Below the pieces are notes generated by a model, which had not been told where the DNA came from, searched no databases, and was given only the letters and a program-made list of their open reading frames with translations. From positions 186,001 through 250,000 of the forward strand of contig NZ_RXNU01000001.1 in assembly GCF_003966225.1 (NCBI RefSeq): 64,000 bases of DNA, written 5' to 3'. The stretch is from Shewanella canadensis (lineage in GTDB: Bacteria; Pseudomonadota; Gammaproteobacteria; Enterobacterales; Shewanellaceae). Below are positions 18,334 to 27,105 of this stretch, in pieces. Both the position numbers and the translations under genes were made by a program. How positions within the stretch are numbered: the stretch's first letter is position 1; each line of letters starts with the position of its first letter.

Positions 18334-19794
18334 ATGACGCCACTGGCAATTTGGCGGGCGATGTTTATGCCCCAATCTCATCAATGGCGACCGGAGCAGT
18401 TACGCTTCGTCGATACCTTGATGTTCTTTACCCTGCTCTCACTTTTTACCGGCCTCTATAGCCTTTTCAAATGGCTGCAACACGATCACACTCTCCTTAT
18501 CTATACCTCATTTCTTCTTATCGGCGCCGAGCTGTTAGCCGGGGCGATAGTGCGCTTTGCCCGTATGCCTGTGTTGGCACTCAACGTCGGTTTTTTTGGC
18601 ATGGTGATACATGCGCTGAATATGATCTATCAAGGGGGAGGGGTATTGAGTTCGACTCAAACCCTGTGGATCCCGGTATTGATCATCTCCTTCTTCCTGA
18701 CTGCAAACCTATTGATGGCAACGCTCTGGAGCCTTGGTGTTATTCTTTTCTCATCCTGGATGGTGGCGAATGCACTCAGTGGCATCGCTATGCCTCAGAT
18801 GGAGCTTTCATCCTCGGCGCTGGCAACCGAAACCTGGTCGGGATTGCTAATGCCGCTGATTGTGATTGTGGTAGCGCAAGGCTTTACCGCTAAGCAGCGC
18901 AACAAGGCGATGAACGCCGCAGAAAAGGCGCAATTTGACACCTTAGCCACGGCTGAAAAGGCGCAGCAGGGAGAGCTGCAGCTATCTGAGGTGTTAGACA
19001 AGGCGGGTGATAACGCGGGTCAACTCTCTTTGGTGGCCAACGAGCTTGAGAGCCAGTCTTTAGATCTGCATCAACAGGTCAATAACCTCAATCAAAACTG
19101 TGAATCCCAGGCGAGTGCGGCGGAACAGATGAGCCAGCAACTTCTGAGGATGACATCGGACATGGAGCAATCTGAGCGCTTCGTGACTGAGATGAGAGCG
19201 CGCAGCGAGGTGATTAACCGCCAGGCTCAGAGCAGTGCCGAATCTCTGGAGGCATCAACTAATGCGATCGATAAGATCTTAATCAGTAATGAGAAGATCA
19301 TGTCGGTAGCGGGTTTGATCACTTCGGTAGCAGATCAGACCAACCTGCTGGCCCTGAATGCGGCGATCGAAGCTGCCAGAGCCGGGGACCACGGGCGAGG
19401 TTTTGCGGTCGTCGCCGAACAGGTGCGTGAACTGTCGGCAAAGAGTAATGCATCGGCTGTGGAAATTCGGGCCCTGCTGGATCTCAGTAAACAGGAGGTC
19501 AACCAGGGTCAGGTGGTGATACAAGCGACGGCAACCGAGCTGTCCGGCATCATAGAGCAGGTCAGTGAGACAGTTACGGATGTCAATCAGTTGGCCGACA
19601 CCATGGTGCATCAGGTTCAGGCGGTGCAGGAGTTGAATTCGGCCAGCGCCGAGGTGGCAAACAGTGTGGTGCAGACCAATCAGGTATCTGAGTCGGTAGC
19701 GACTCAGGGCAAACAGCTGACGCAACAGGTCGATACTCTAAAGGCCCTTGCCGAGGATCTAAGGCTCGCCATGTTATCAAAGAATGCGGCATAG
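18334..19794 (+). CDS. methyl-accepting chemotaxis-type receptor with polytopic N-terminus
   Basis: The 486-residue protein has an N-terminal region of about five to six transmembrane segments (roughly residues 28-185) in place of the usual periplasmic ligand domain, no obvious HAMP, and a C-terminal signalling domain with the hairpin tip motif [20 protein letters not shown] and VRELSAKSN. It should relay a signal from the membrane to CheA/CheW arrays. GGAGGAG lies upstream of the ATG. It follows the membrane-protein cluster in the same direction after a structured 165-base gap, so it may sense something that cluster handles, but this link is only positional. Confidence 0.88.
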   Translation: MTPLAIWRAMFMPQSHQWRPEQLRFVDTLMFFTLLSLFTGLYSLFKWLQHDHTLLIYTSFLLIGAELLAGAIVRFARMPVLALNVGFFGMVIHALNMIYQGGGVLSSTQTLWIPVLIISFFLTANLLMATLWSLGVILFSSWMVANALSGIAMPQMELSSSALATETWSGLLMPLIVIVVAQGFTAKQRNKAMNAAEKAQFDTLATAEKAQQGELQLSEVLDKAGDNAGQLSLVANELESQSLDLHQQVNNLNQNCESQASAAEQMSQQLLRMTSDMEQSERFVTEMRARSEVINRQAQSSAESLEASTNAIDKILISNEKIMSVAGLITSVADQTNLLALNAAIEAARAGDHGRGFAVVAEQVRELSAKSNASAVEIRALLDLSKQEVNQGQVVIQATATELSGIIEQVSETVTDVNQLADTMVHQVQAVQELNSASAEVANSVVQTNQVSESVATQGKQLTQQVDTLKALAEDLRLAMLSKNAA

Positions 19795-19891
19795 ACGATG
19801 CTTAATCAGTAAAATATCAATTCATTAGGAGAGAGGACGAATTTATACGGAATCTAAGGTTTGCTAGTGGCTAAGGATCCCGAATAATTCG

Positions 19892-19946
19892 TTCCTCTAT
19901 TCCTCTATTCCTCTATTCCTCTATTCCTCTATTCCTCTATTCCTCG
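19892..19946. repeat. octanucleotide simple repeat
   Basis: TTCCTCTA occurs six times in perfect tandem (19892-19939), followed by a partial seventh copy TTCCTCG. It lies between the convergent chemoreceptor and AraC-type genes, ending four bases before the latter's stop codon. The copy number is likely variable, but no reading frame or promoter is affected by it. Confidence 0.85.
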
Positions 19947-19950
19947 TTCC

Positions 19951-21012
19951 TCAACTTCTCGCTCCGTCCGATGCCTTTGTTCTCGTTAGCCCAGGCGTGT
20001 GCCCGGTCCAGGTTTTGTAGGCCCGAAAGAAGACTCTGGCATCACTGAAGCCCAATTGCAGTGCTATCTCATCCATAGAGAGCTCACTGCAGGTGAGCCA
20101 GTAATCAGCCATCTCATGGCGGATCTGATCCAATAACGCCTGATAACTGCTCCCCTGTTTAATTAAGTGTCTTTGCAGACTTCGACCGGCCATATGCAGA
20201 TGGCCGCTAACTTGTTCCCGCTGAATTTTCCCCTGGGGCAGGAGTTGGCGGATCACTCTGGCGGTTTTTAACTCGAGATCGTCGGCATCACCAATATTAT
20301 TCAATCTTAAGTTGGCGCTGATGGTTAATTGACTCAGTCGCTTCAGATTTCCACCGGGAAGTCGACGCCCCAGTAGTGACTTGTCTATGACTATAGCGTT
20401 ATCACTCTGAGCGAAGTGCACCGGGCAGCCGAAAAGCTGTTCATATTGTTGTACTTCGGCTGGGGAGGGCTTATCTCTTTGAAGTTGGATCGCTCTTGGC
20501 GCTGCCTGATTATCTTCAAGCAGAAATCGGGCGAAGTTGACCCAGGAGGCGAGCACATTATCGATAAGGTGTGAGATCACAAGGGGGTGGCTATACTGGC
20601 AGTGCCAGACCATTTTGATACCGTCGCTATGCTCCCTTATTTCGGTGACCCCCATGTCTCCGACCAACTTCTCTAATGGCATGGCTTCCTTCAGAGCCTG
20701 AGACAGATCCGTCGAGTTAAGACCTATCTGGCCTAAGATATAGAAGCGATCAGGCTGAATAAATCGGGCGCTATAGAGACCAAACAGAGGATGTTTGGAC
20801 TGGTCAATAAGATAGTGGAGCAGACGCTGGAACTGCTCTCCACTGAGCCTGCCATCGATCTTATAGAGTTCAGACAGTGCAATGCCGGCGTGCTCTAATG
20901 CGGAAGAAACGTCAATCTTACAGTGTCTGCCCGCCTGCAAAAATTGCTGCACCGGCGGAATTGAAGTCGACCCCAGCGAGCGGCTTGCTTGTCTCTTCAT
21001 TATACAACCCAT
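19951..21012 (-). CDS. AraC-family transcriptional regulator
   Basis: The 353-residue protein has an N-terminal Arabinose_bd-like domain of the OruR/ArgR-type AraC proteins (about residues 25-210) and a C-terminal double helix-turn-helix: VSGHLHMAGRSLQRHLIKQGSSYQALLDQ, then MDEIALQLGFSDARVFFRAYKTWTGHTP in two parts. The start may be 21012 or the in-frame ATG at 21000; neither has a strong ribosome site. It is divergent from the FAD oxidase - GlpD-like - FGGY kinase operon with 62 bases between, so it is the likely regulator of that operon, probably responding to its substrate. Confidence 0.9.
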   Translation of the reverse strand: MGCIMKRQASRSLGSTSIPPVQQFLQAGRHCKIDVSSALEHAGIALSELYKIDGRLSGEQFQRLLHYLIDQSKHPLFGLYSARFIQPDRFYILGQIGLNSTDLSQALKEAMPLEKLVGDMGVTEIREHSDGIKMVWHCQYSHPLVISHLIDNVLASWVNFARFLLEDNQAAPRAIQLQRDKPSPAEVQQYEQLFGCPVHFAQSDNAIVIDKSLLGRRLPGGNLKRLSQLTISANLRLNNIGDADDLELKTARVIRQLLPQGKIQREQVSGHLHMAGRSLQRHLIKQGSSYQALLDQIRHEMADYWLTCSELSMDEIALQLGFSDARVFFRAYKTWTGHTPGLTRTKASDGARS

Positions 21013-21017
21013 TCACA

Positions 21018-21042
21018 TTTGTCCATATTTGTCACTGACAAA
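21018..21042. promoter_or_regulatory. TTTGTC repeats in the divergent promoter region
   Basis: TTTGTC occurs at 21018-21023 and 21028-21033, a 10-bp spacing, and its complement GACAAA at 21037-21042. Repeats one helical turn apart in the 62-base gap between an AraC-type gene and its presumed target operon are good candidates for regulator binding. Confidence 0.45.
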
Positions 21043-21074
21043 CCCTGGTGACATTGTAGGATAAACTAATGTAG

Positions 21075-22757
21075 ATGCAACCGGAACGGCGAAATATGAA
21101 CAGATCACAGGAAGATAATCGAAACTGGAATGGTTGGGGCGCCAGAGAGAAACGGATGGAGCTTTCACAAGATGGTGCAGCTTTCATCTGTGAAAAACTG
21201 GGCCAGGCTAAGCCTCTGGGAGTATCGACACTGGCGCGGGTGATTGCCAAGGTTCCCGATTCCAGACTCAATGACAGCGAGCTATATTCGACCGACGCAG
21301 AGACCAGGTTACGCCATGCCCGAGGGCAGAGCCTCCCCGATTGGCTGGCCATGAAGAGTGGCGAGTTTGGCGTCTTTCCCGATGCCGTCGCGTTTCCTGT
21401 ATCCGGTGAAGATATTCGCATCTTGATGGCAGAGGCTAAAGCGAATGGCTGGCAGCTTATTCCCTATGGCGGTGGCACATCGGTCGTGGGCCACATCACG
21501 CCATGCCCGTCAGATAAACCCGTTATTACCGTCTCTCTGACTAAGATGAATCGGCTCCTCGAGCTGGACAGAGTCGATCAGATTGCCACCTTCGGCGCCG
21601 GGGTCAAGGGGCCTTTCCTTGAGGCTCAACTGCAGGCACATGGCTATACGCTGGGTCATTTTCCACAATCGTTCGAGCTTTCTACATTGGGCGGCTGGGT
21701 GGTAACCCGCTCCAGTGGGCAGCAATCTTTGGGTTATGGTCGTATCGAAAATCTATTTGCGGGTGGAGAGATAGAAACCTTCAATGGCACGGTGGATATT
21801 CCCACGCTGCCGGCATCATCGGCAGGGCCGGACTGGCGTCAATTGGTACTGGGATCGGAAGGACATCTGGGGATCCTGACCGAAGCTAAGGTGAGAGTCA
21901 CTCGCGTCGCCGAAGAGGAATTTTTTGGTGTCGCTTTCATGCCAGATTGGCAGAGTGGAATCGACTGTGCCCGGGAGATCATTCAACAGAAGTTGCCCCT
22001 GTCTATGTTAAGAGTGAGCAATAGTGAAGAGACTCATACTCAGCTGTTTCTCTCTGCGACTCAGACCCAGCGAAGCTGGTTGAATCGTCTGCTCTCACTT
22101 AAGGGGGTCGGAGAAGGAAAATGTATGCTGGTCTACGGCGTCACGGGAGACAGAGAGGCCAACAGGCAAAGCTATAAGCGACTCAAGCAGGTTTTACGTC
22201 GCTTCAGAGGCGTTAATACCGGGCAACGCCTGGGCAAGAAGTGGGCTCATAAGCGATTTACCTTCCCTTATCTGAGGGAGACCTTGTGGCAGATGGGTTA
22301 TGCCATCGATACGTTGGAGACTGCAACGAACTGGTCGAATATCGAATCAATGACGCAAAAGATAGAGCATAGTCTGCGAGATGGGTTAGCGGAGTTTGGC
22401 TCTAAGGTACATGTGTTCTCACATCTGTCTCACCTCTATGGCGATGGTGCCAGTATCTATACAACTTACCTCTTTCCCGTCGCGGATAGTTATGATGAAA
22501 CCTATCGTCGCTGGCAAAAACTCAAGACAACGACATCGACCTTGATCGTGGAAAATAATGGCACCATTAGTCATCAACATGGTGTCGGCAGCGATCATGC
22601 GCCCTATCTAGCCAGGGAAAAAGGCAAGCATGTGATGGCGTCCTTGGAGACCTGTTTTGACTACTTTGATCCGGATAAACAATTGAATCCTGGTAAGTTA
22701 TTTAAGGCGGAGCAGACCGATCGTGTAGAGACTGTTCACACAGAGAAAGAGCAATGA
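21075..22757 (+). CDS. FAD-binding oxidase of the alkylglycerone-phosphate synthase type
   Basis: The 560-residue protein has the vanillyl-alcohol-oxidase-type FAD domain: PYGGGTSVVGH near residue 135, then STLGGWVVTRSSGQQSLGYG and GSEGHLGILTEAKV. Near the C-terminus SHQHGVGSDHAPYL parallels the catalytic His-rich SHHHGVGK segment of alkylglycerone-phosphate synthase (AGPS). AGPS exchanges an acyl for an alkyl chain in ether lipid synthesis; bacterial relatives can instead be hydroxy-acid or glycerol-type oxidases, so the reaction is not settled. The stop overlaps the next ATG. ATG 21075 is used, though Met8 at 21096 is an alternative. Confidence 0.85.
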   Translation: MQPERRNMNRSQEDNRNWNGWGAREKRMELSQDGAAFICEKLGQAKPLGVSTLARVIAKVPDSRLNDSELYSTDAETRLRHARGQSLPDWLAMKSGEFGVFPDAVAFPVSGEDIRILMAEAKANGWQLIPYGGGTSVVGHITPCPSDKPVITVSLTKMNRLLELDRVDQIATFGAGVKGPFLEAQLQAHGYTLGHFPQSFELSTLGGWVVTRSSGQQSLGYGRIENLFAGGEIETFNGTVDIPTLPASSAGPDWRQLVLGSEGHLGILTEAKVRVTRVAEEEFFGVAFMPDWQSGIDCAREIIQQKLPLSMLRVSNSEETHTQLFLSATQTQRSWLNRLLSLKGVGEGKCMLVYGVTGDREANRQSYKRLKQVLRRFRGVNTGQRLGKKWAHKRFTFPYLRETLWQMGYAIDTLETATNWSNIESMTQKIEHSLRDGLAEFGSKVHVFSHLSHLYGDGASIYTTYLFPVADSYDETYRRWQKLKTTTSTLIVENNGTISHQHGVGSDHAPYLAREKGKHVMASLETCFDYFDPDKQLNPGKLFKAEQTDRVETVHTEKEQ

Positions 22758-24409
22758 ATACCCTGACTCAGGCGTCGACTCGCGCCCGTGAGGCGATCGC
22801 CGGTGCAAAAACTGGTGAGCTAGCCTGTGAATACGATCTTGTCGTGATCGGTGGCGGGATCACTGGGGCGGGGATATTTCATCTGGCTGCGAGCCAAGGG
22901 CTAAAGGTGCTGCTGGTCGAACAGCAGGATTTTGCATGGGGCACATCGAGTCGTTCATCTAAGATGGTTCATGGTGGGTTACGTTATCTGGCTGCTGGCC
23001 AATGGCGAATGACGCGGGATACGGCCAGACAGAGGGAGGCGCTGCTTGCCGAACTGCCCGGATTGGTCGAATTGATGCCCTATATGATGCTGCACCGACA
23101 GGGGGACTTCCCCTCGGCGGCGCTGTTTAAGCGGGTACTGTCAATCTACGATAAACTCGCGGGATGTGATTACCATAAGCCCCTCACGCTCGAGAAGGCC
23201 CAAGCCTGGCTGACTGAACTCTCGTTTGATGGGGTAACCGGAGTGAGTCTGTTTGCCGATGGGGTCACCGATGATGCCCGCTTAGTGCTGCGTCTACTTC
23301 AGGATGGGGTTCTCGCCGGGGGCCAGGCGCTTAATTACGCTAAAGTGACCGGACTTATCGAGTCAGAAAACGGTATCTCGGGGATCGAACTGGAATTGGA
23401 TGAGGGAAAGCATAAGATAGGCGCCAAGTGCGTCATCAATGCGACCGGCAGCTGGGCATCACAGCTTCATCCACTCGAGAAGGGGCTGCTCAGGCCCTTG
23501 AGAGGCAGTCATCTGGTACTGCCTTTCGAGCTACTCCCTGTGTCTGCATGCATTACCTTCTTTCATCCCATCGATAAGCGTCCCGTCTATATCTATCCAT
23601 GGCAGGGCTGTACCGTGATCGGCACAACCGATCTGGATCATGATCAAGGGATCGAAAATGAACCGGGAATAACCCGAACCGAAGTGGACTATCTGCTGCA
23701 GCTGACCCGGAGCTATTTCCCTGATAAAGAGATTGGCGAGTCAGATGTGATCAGTTGCTGGAGTGGCATCAGGCCTATATTGAGTTCATCTACCGATACC
23801 GCCCCCTCCAAGGAATCCCGTGAACATGTTATCTGGTCGAAACCCGGCCTTATCTCGGTCACCGGAGGCAAGCTAACCGGGTTTCACCTGATGGCTGAAG
23901 AGGTACTTGAGAGTATCAAGACTCAATTTCCCGCTATGATGAAGGGTATAAAACAGGCTAAGTTTAGTCAGCCTGCTACGGGTTATGCCGATAAGCGAAT
24001 CATCGGCTACTTTGGCCATTTTGCGACAAGCATTTCTGAGATGAAAAACAAGCAGCAGATTGGTATAAGCCGCTGCCAGTGGCGGGAGTTGGAGTGGTCT
24101 CTGACTCATGAGAGTGTTGTACATCTCGACGACCTCTTGCTTCGACGTACACGTTTGGGGTTATTGTTAGGAGGTGGCATCATCAAGTATCGCGAGCAAA
24201 TTCTCGCTCTGTGTTGCCAGTCACTACACTGGTCTGAGTCGATGGCTGAGCGGGAGTGGCTCAGGTTTGAGCAGATTTTCTCGAAATACTATTCTCTGCC
24301 AAACAAAGATAAGTCGGCAAGTGCCGACAGCCAGTTAAGAGCCGACAGCCAGTCAAATGCCGACAGCCAATTAAGAGCAGATAACTTACTAAGTACAGAC
24401 AGTCTATGA
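22754..24409 (+). CDS. glycerol-3-phosphate dehydrogenase-like flavoprotein (GlpD family)
   Basis: The 551-residue protein carries the FAD Rossmann start DLVVIGGGITGAGIFHLAAS, the GlpD signatures SSRSSKMVHGGLRYL and VIGTTDLDHD, and VTGGKLTGFHLMAEEVL. GlpD oxidises glycerol-3-phosphate to dihydroxyacetone phosphate and passes electrons to quinone. Its ATG overlaps the oxidase stop and its stop overlaps the kinase ATG. The last 35 residues are unusual: a six-residue repeat ADSQLR / ADSQSN / ADSQLR / ADNLLS encoded by 18-bp tandem DNA repeats. This tail is probably a recent expansion outside the folded domain. Confidence 0.88.
   Translation: MNTLTQASTRAREAIAGAKTGELACEYDLVVIGGGITGAGIFHLAASQGLKVLLVEQQDFAWGTSSRSSKMVHGGLRYLAAGQWRMTRDTARQREALLAELPGLVELMPYMMLHRQGDFPSAALFKRVLSIYDKLAGCDYHKPLTLEKAQAWLTELSFDGVTGVSLFADGVTDDARLVLRLLQDGVLAGGQALNYAKVTGLIESENGISGIELELDEGKHKIGAKCVINATGSWASQLHPLEKGLLRPLRGSHLVLPFELLPVSACITFFHPIDKRPVYIYPWQGCTVIGTTDLDHDQGIENEPGITRTEVDYLLQLTRSYFPDKEIGESDVISCWSGIRPILSSSTDTAPSKESREHVIWSKPGLISVTGGKLTGFHLMAEEVLESIKTQFPAMMKGIKQAKFSQPATGYADKRIIGYFGHFATSISEMKNKQQIGISRCQWRELEWSLTHESVVHLDDLLLRRTRLGLLLGGGIIKYREQILALCCQSLHWSESMAEREWLRFEQIFSKYYSLPNKDKSASADSQLRADSQSNADSQLRADNLLSTDSL
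24323..24394 (+). repeat. 18-bp tandem repeat inside the GlpD-like gene
   Basis: Units at 24323, 24341, 24359 and 24377 follow gccgacagccagttaaga with increasing divergence. The 18-bp period keeps the frame, giving a six-residue repeat at the protein C-terminus just before the kinase start. Confidence 0.85.
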
Positions 24410-25971
24410 TGAATGAAAAAGATAACGGCTACCTACTGGCAATCGATAATGGCACTCAGAGTGTCCGGGCGCTGATCTTCGATCTACAGGGACAATTGGT
24501 CGCCAAATCTCAAGTGAAGCTCATTCCCTATGTGTCACCTCAGTCCGGTTGGTGTGAGCAAAGTGGCGAATATTACTGGGATAAATTATGTCAGGCTTGC
24601 CAATCACTCTGGGCTCAAGGGATCGATAAGACAAGAATCAAAGGCATGTCTGTAACCACACAGCGTGGCACCATGCTGCCACTGGACAGCGAAGGCAACC
24701 CATTGCATGACGCCATACTATGGCTCGATCAGCGTAAAGCCGAACCCGAGAAAAACCTGGGAGGGATCTGGGATCCTCTGTTTAAAGTGATGGGACTTAG
24801 TGAAACCATCAACACCTTCCGCAGCCGGGCACAGCCTAATTGGCTCTACCAGGCCAGGCGAGATCTATGGGAGAAGGCCTATAAATTTACCTTCCTGTCG
24901 GGCTTTTTTCACCACAGATTGACCGGCGAGTGGGTCGACTCATCGGGCTCGCAAGTGGGTTACCTTCCATTTGACTACAAGAAGCACAGGTGGGCAAAGA
25001 AGTGGGATTGGAAGTGGCGAGCGCTTAATGTGAGAGAGGATCAGCTGCTGCCGCTGGTCGATCCCGGCGATCGGATCGGTGAGATCACGGCCCAGGCGAG
25101 TGCATTGACCGGGATCCCCGAAGGCTTGCCGGTGATCGCCGCCGCAGCAGACAAGGCATGTGAGGTCTTAGGCTCGGGCGGTCAACACTCAGATGTGGGT
25201 TGTCTGAGTTTTGGTACTACCGCGACCATCAATGTCACCATGAAGCGTTATGTTGAGGCGGTGCGCTTTCTTCCTCCCTATCCGTCGGCCATTGCCGGTT
25301 CCTACTGTAGTGAGGTGATGTTATATCGGGGGTTCTGGATGGTGAGCTGGTTTAAGGAGCAGTTTGCGCATATAGAGAAGGCAAAAGCGGATGAGGCGGG
25401 AATAGAGGCGGAAGCGCTGTTCGATGAGTTGGTCAATACCGTACCTCCCGGCTCCATGGGCTTGATGCTTCAACCCTATTGGGGCCCCGGTGTAAAGCAA
25501 CCTGGTCCCGAAGCTAAGGGCGCGGTGATAGGCTTTGGTGATATTCATACCCGCGCTCACCTGTATCGGGCGATATTGGAGGGGCTGGCGTTCGGTCTTA
25601 AAGAGGGGCTGGAAGCCATCGAAAAGCGCAGTGGCTGCAAGATAAAAGAGCTTAGGGTATCCGGTGGTGGGGCGCAGAGTGATGCGGCCATGCAGATCGC
25701 CGCCGATGTATTCGGATTAACCACGGTCAGGGCTCACACGGTAGAGACTTCGGGACTGGGCGCCGCCATCGATGCCGCGGTAGGACTTGGCTTGCATCCT
25801 GATTTCGACAGTGCAATTAAGGCCATGGTGCATCAGGGAAAACGCTTCGAGCCCGACGATGAGCATTATAAGATGTATCAGCGACTCTATGGTGAGGTCT
25901 ATCTCAATATCTATAAGAAGCTGCAACCGCTATATTCTAAGATCAGGGATATCACGGGTTACCCGGAGTAG
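24406..25971 (+). CDS. FGGY-family carbohydrate kinase
   Basis: The 521-residue protein has the phosphate-1 motif AIDNGTQSVRALIFD, WLDQRKA, and the C-terminal nucleotide-binding RVSGGGAQSDAAMQIAADVFG. FGGY kinases phosphorylate glycerol, xylulose and similar polyols or sugars. Operon context with a GlpD-like dehydrogenase suggests a glycerol-like or alkylglycerol-like substrate, but the protein is not a close match to classical GlpK. The start overlaps the previous stop (ATGA); a second ATG three bases on is equally possible. It is the last gene of the operon and no clear terminator follows. Confidence 0.88.
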   Translation: MMNEKDNGYLLAIDNGTQSVRALIFDLQGQLVAKSQVKLIPYVSPQSGWCEQSGEYYWDKLCQACQSLWAQGIDKTRIKGMSVTTQRGTMLPLDSEGNPLHDAILWLDQRKAEPEKNLGGIWDPLFKVMGLSETINTFRSRAQPNWLYQARRDLWEKAYKFTFLSGFFHHRLTGEWVDSSGSQVGYLPFDYKKHRWAKKWDWKWRALNVREDQLLPLVDPGDRIGEITAQASALTGIPEGLPVIAAAADKACEVLGSGGQHSDVGCLSFGTTATINVTMKRYVEAVRFLPPYPSAIAGSYCSEVMLYRGFWMVSWFKEQFAHIEKAKADEAGIEAEALFDELVNTVPPGSMGLMLQPYWGPGVKQPGPEAKGAVIGFGDIHTRAHLYRAILEGLAFGLKEGLEAIEKRSGCKIKELRVSGGGAQSDAAMQIAADVFGLTTVRAHTVETSGLGAAIDAAVGLGLHPDFDSAIKAMVHQGKRFEPDDEHYKMYQRLYGEVYLNIYKKLQPLYSKIRDITGYPE

Positions 25972-26022
25972 TCGCGGTTGAATTTTCGCATTGCATTCCC
26001 CTTTTAAAATGGAGCTGTTCAA

Positions 26023-26298
26023 TTGAAGCTATCTGATATGAAATATAACTTTTGTTCGTTGGGCTTATTGATAGGGGGTATTGTCTCCGTTTTGGTGACG
26101 ATGATTATTCTTGTATGGGAATGGGTCGAAAATCCGGGGGGAGTTTTTCACGATCAAAATGGTACCAATTGGAATTTTGTTTTTGACACCGCTTCGAGCT
26201 GGTTTGTTCCGACATTCCTCTATGCAGCGCTCATTGTCACAGTACTCTATTTGCTGCTCTATGCCATACAATGGATTAAGCAAGTTAGACAGAAATAG
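26023..26298 (+). CDS. small two-span membrane protein
   Basis: The 91-residue product has two hydrophobic segments (about residues 11-32 and 64-84) separated by a polar loop with several aromatics, and a basic end (QWIKQVRQK). The TTG at 26023 is chosen because GGAG is eight bases upstream; the ATG at 26038 lacks a site. It follows the kinase by 51 bases, so it could be co-transcribed. I do not recognise the family. Confidence 0.6.
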   Translation: MKLSDMKYNFCSLGLLIGGIVSVLVTMIILVWEWVENPGGVFHDQNGTNWNFVFDTASSWFVPTFLYAALIVTVLYLLLYAIQWIKQVRQK

Positions 26299-26480
26299 TA
26301 AGATTAATCATCTGTTAATCAAGAATAATTGTGTTAATCAACTGCTCTGGTTAGAAATGTGTTTCAGCTTGAAACGGGAGGGGGAGTTTACTTCGCTACG
26401 ATGTAACGTTTGATTGGCTGTGAATATAGATAAGCTTGAATCCAGGGGGAGAAACCTGGACTCAAGTCGTTGCCAGGAGA

Positions 26481-26654
26481 TTAGTAAAAGTCTCTGCCTA
26501 TTGCTCGCTGAAGTGCAGCTGCTGCCAGTCGCTCTTCCAAGCGTTTTTTTACTTCACGTCTGTGTTGTAGATCATCGGCGGCCTGTTGATTTTTTGGGGC
26601 CGTCATCGCTTCTATCTCTGCATCGTTGGGCACAAGGTCAATAATCTGAGCCAT
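26481..26654 (-). CDS. small conserved-type hydrophilic protein, 57 residues
   Basis: From the ATG at 26654, preceded by AGGAG at good spacing, the product reads MAQIIDLVPNDAEIEAMTAP and continues with a charged helix (HRREVKKRLEERLAAAALQ). The longer frame up to 26720 has no ribosome site. The acidic start and arginine-rich helix resemble short gammaproteobacterial proteins such as the PA3496 family, but this is not a firm match. A convergent gene ends 183 bases away. Confidence 0.65.
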   Translation of the reverse strand: MAQIIDLVPNDAEIEAMTAPKNQQAADDLQHRREVKKRLEERLAAAALQRAIGRDFY

Positions 26655-27105
26655 AACCAACTCCTCTCTTGTGAAATATTGATGGCATTTTAATAGTTGC
26701 CATCGATTAAGAAATGACACCGATATGGGTGTCGGAAAGTTACTGTAAAGAACATAAAAAAGCGCTATAGCTTAAGACGTTAACTCGGGTGAGTCGGAAA
26801 CATTAGTAAGCGCTGATGAGAAAGATATCAGGCTATTGTGAGGAAAAGTGAGATCGATTTAACATTATCTGTAGAAGAGTAAAAAAATGATTTTTTGACT
26901 TTTTTATAACCGACGCAAATAAATTATTAGGTAATATCAGCTTGTTACAGTTGATTTGTAGATGCGCGATCGCTATTTTAGTGATTGCGCATCCAGCTTG
27001 AGATCACAAATTGAAATTCTGGCATTCCCTTAAGATGTTTTTCAAATAACCGCAAAACGCTATGCCAAATGCTTGTGGTAACTCATTTAAAGTTATAGAT
27101 CCAAG
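26655..27105. other. intergenic region with one long hairpin
   Basis: About 450 bases without a gene. The upstream part is the leader of the small gene ending at 26481; the rest is AT-rich. A 15-bp stem is found at 26961-26993. No ORF with a ribosome site was seen. Confidence 0.5.
26961..26993 (+). other. 15-bp stem-loop
   Basis: GATGCGCGATCGCTA pairs with TAGTGATTGCGCATC over a three-base loop, with two G-T pairs that favour folding of RNA read from the plus strand. No T-run follows. It could be part of an unannotated RNA or a DNA-binding site. Confidence 0.5.

Noticed and set aside
18795..19792. Minus-strand open frames across the chemoreceptor gene
   Set aside because: They are antisense to a conserved signalling domain and lack ribosome sites.
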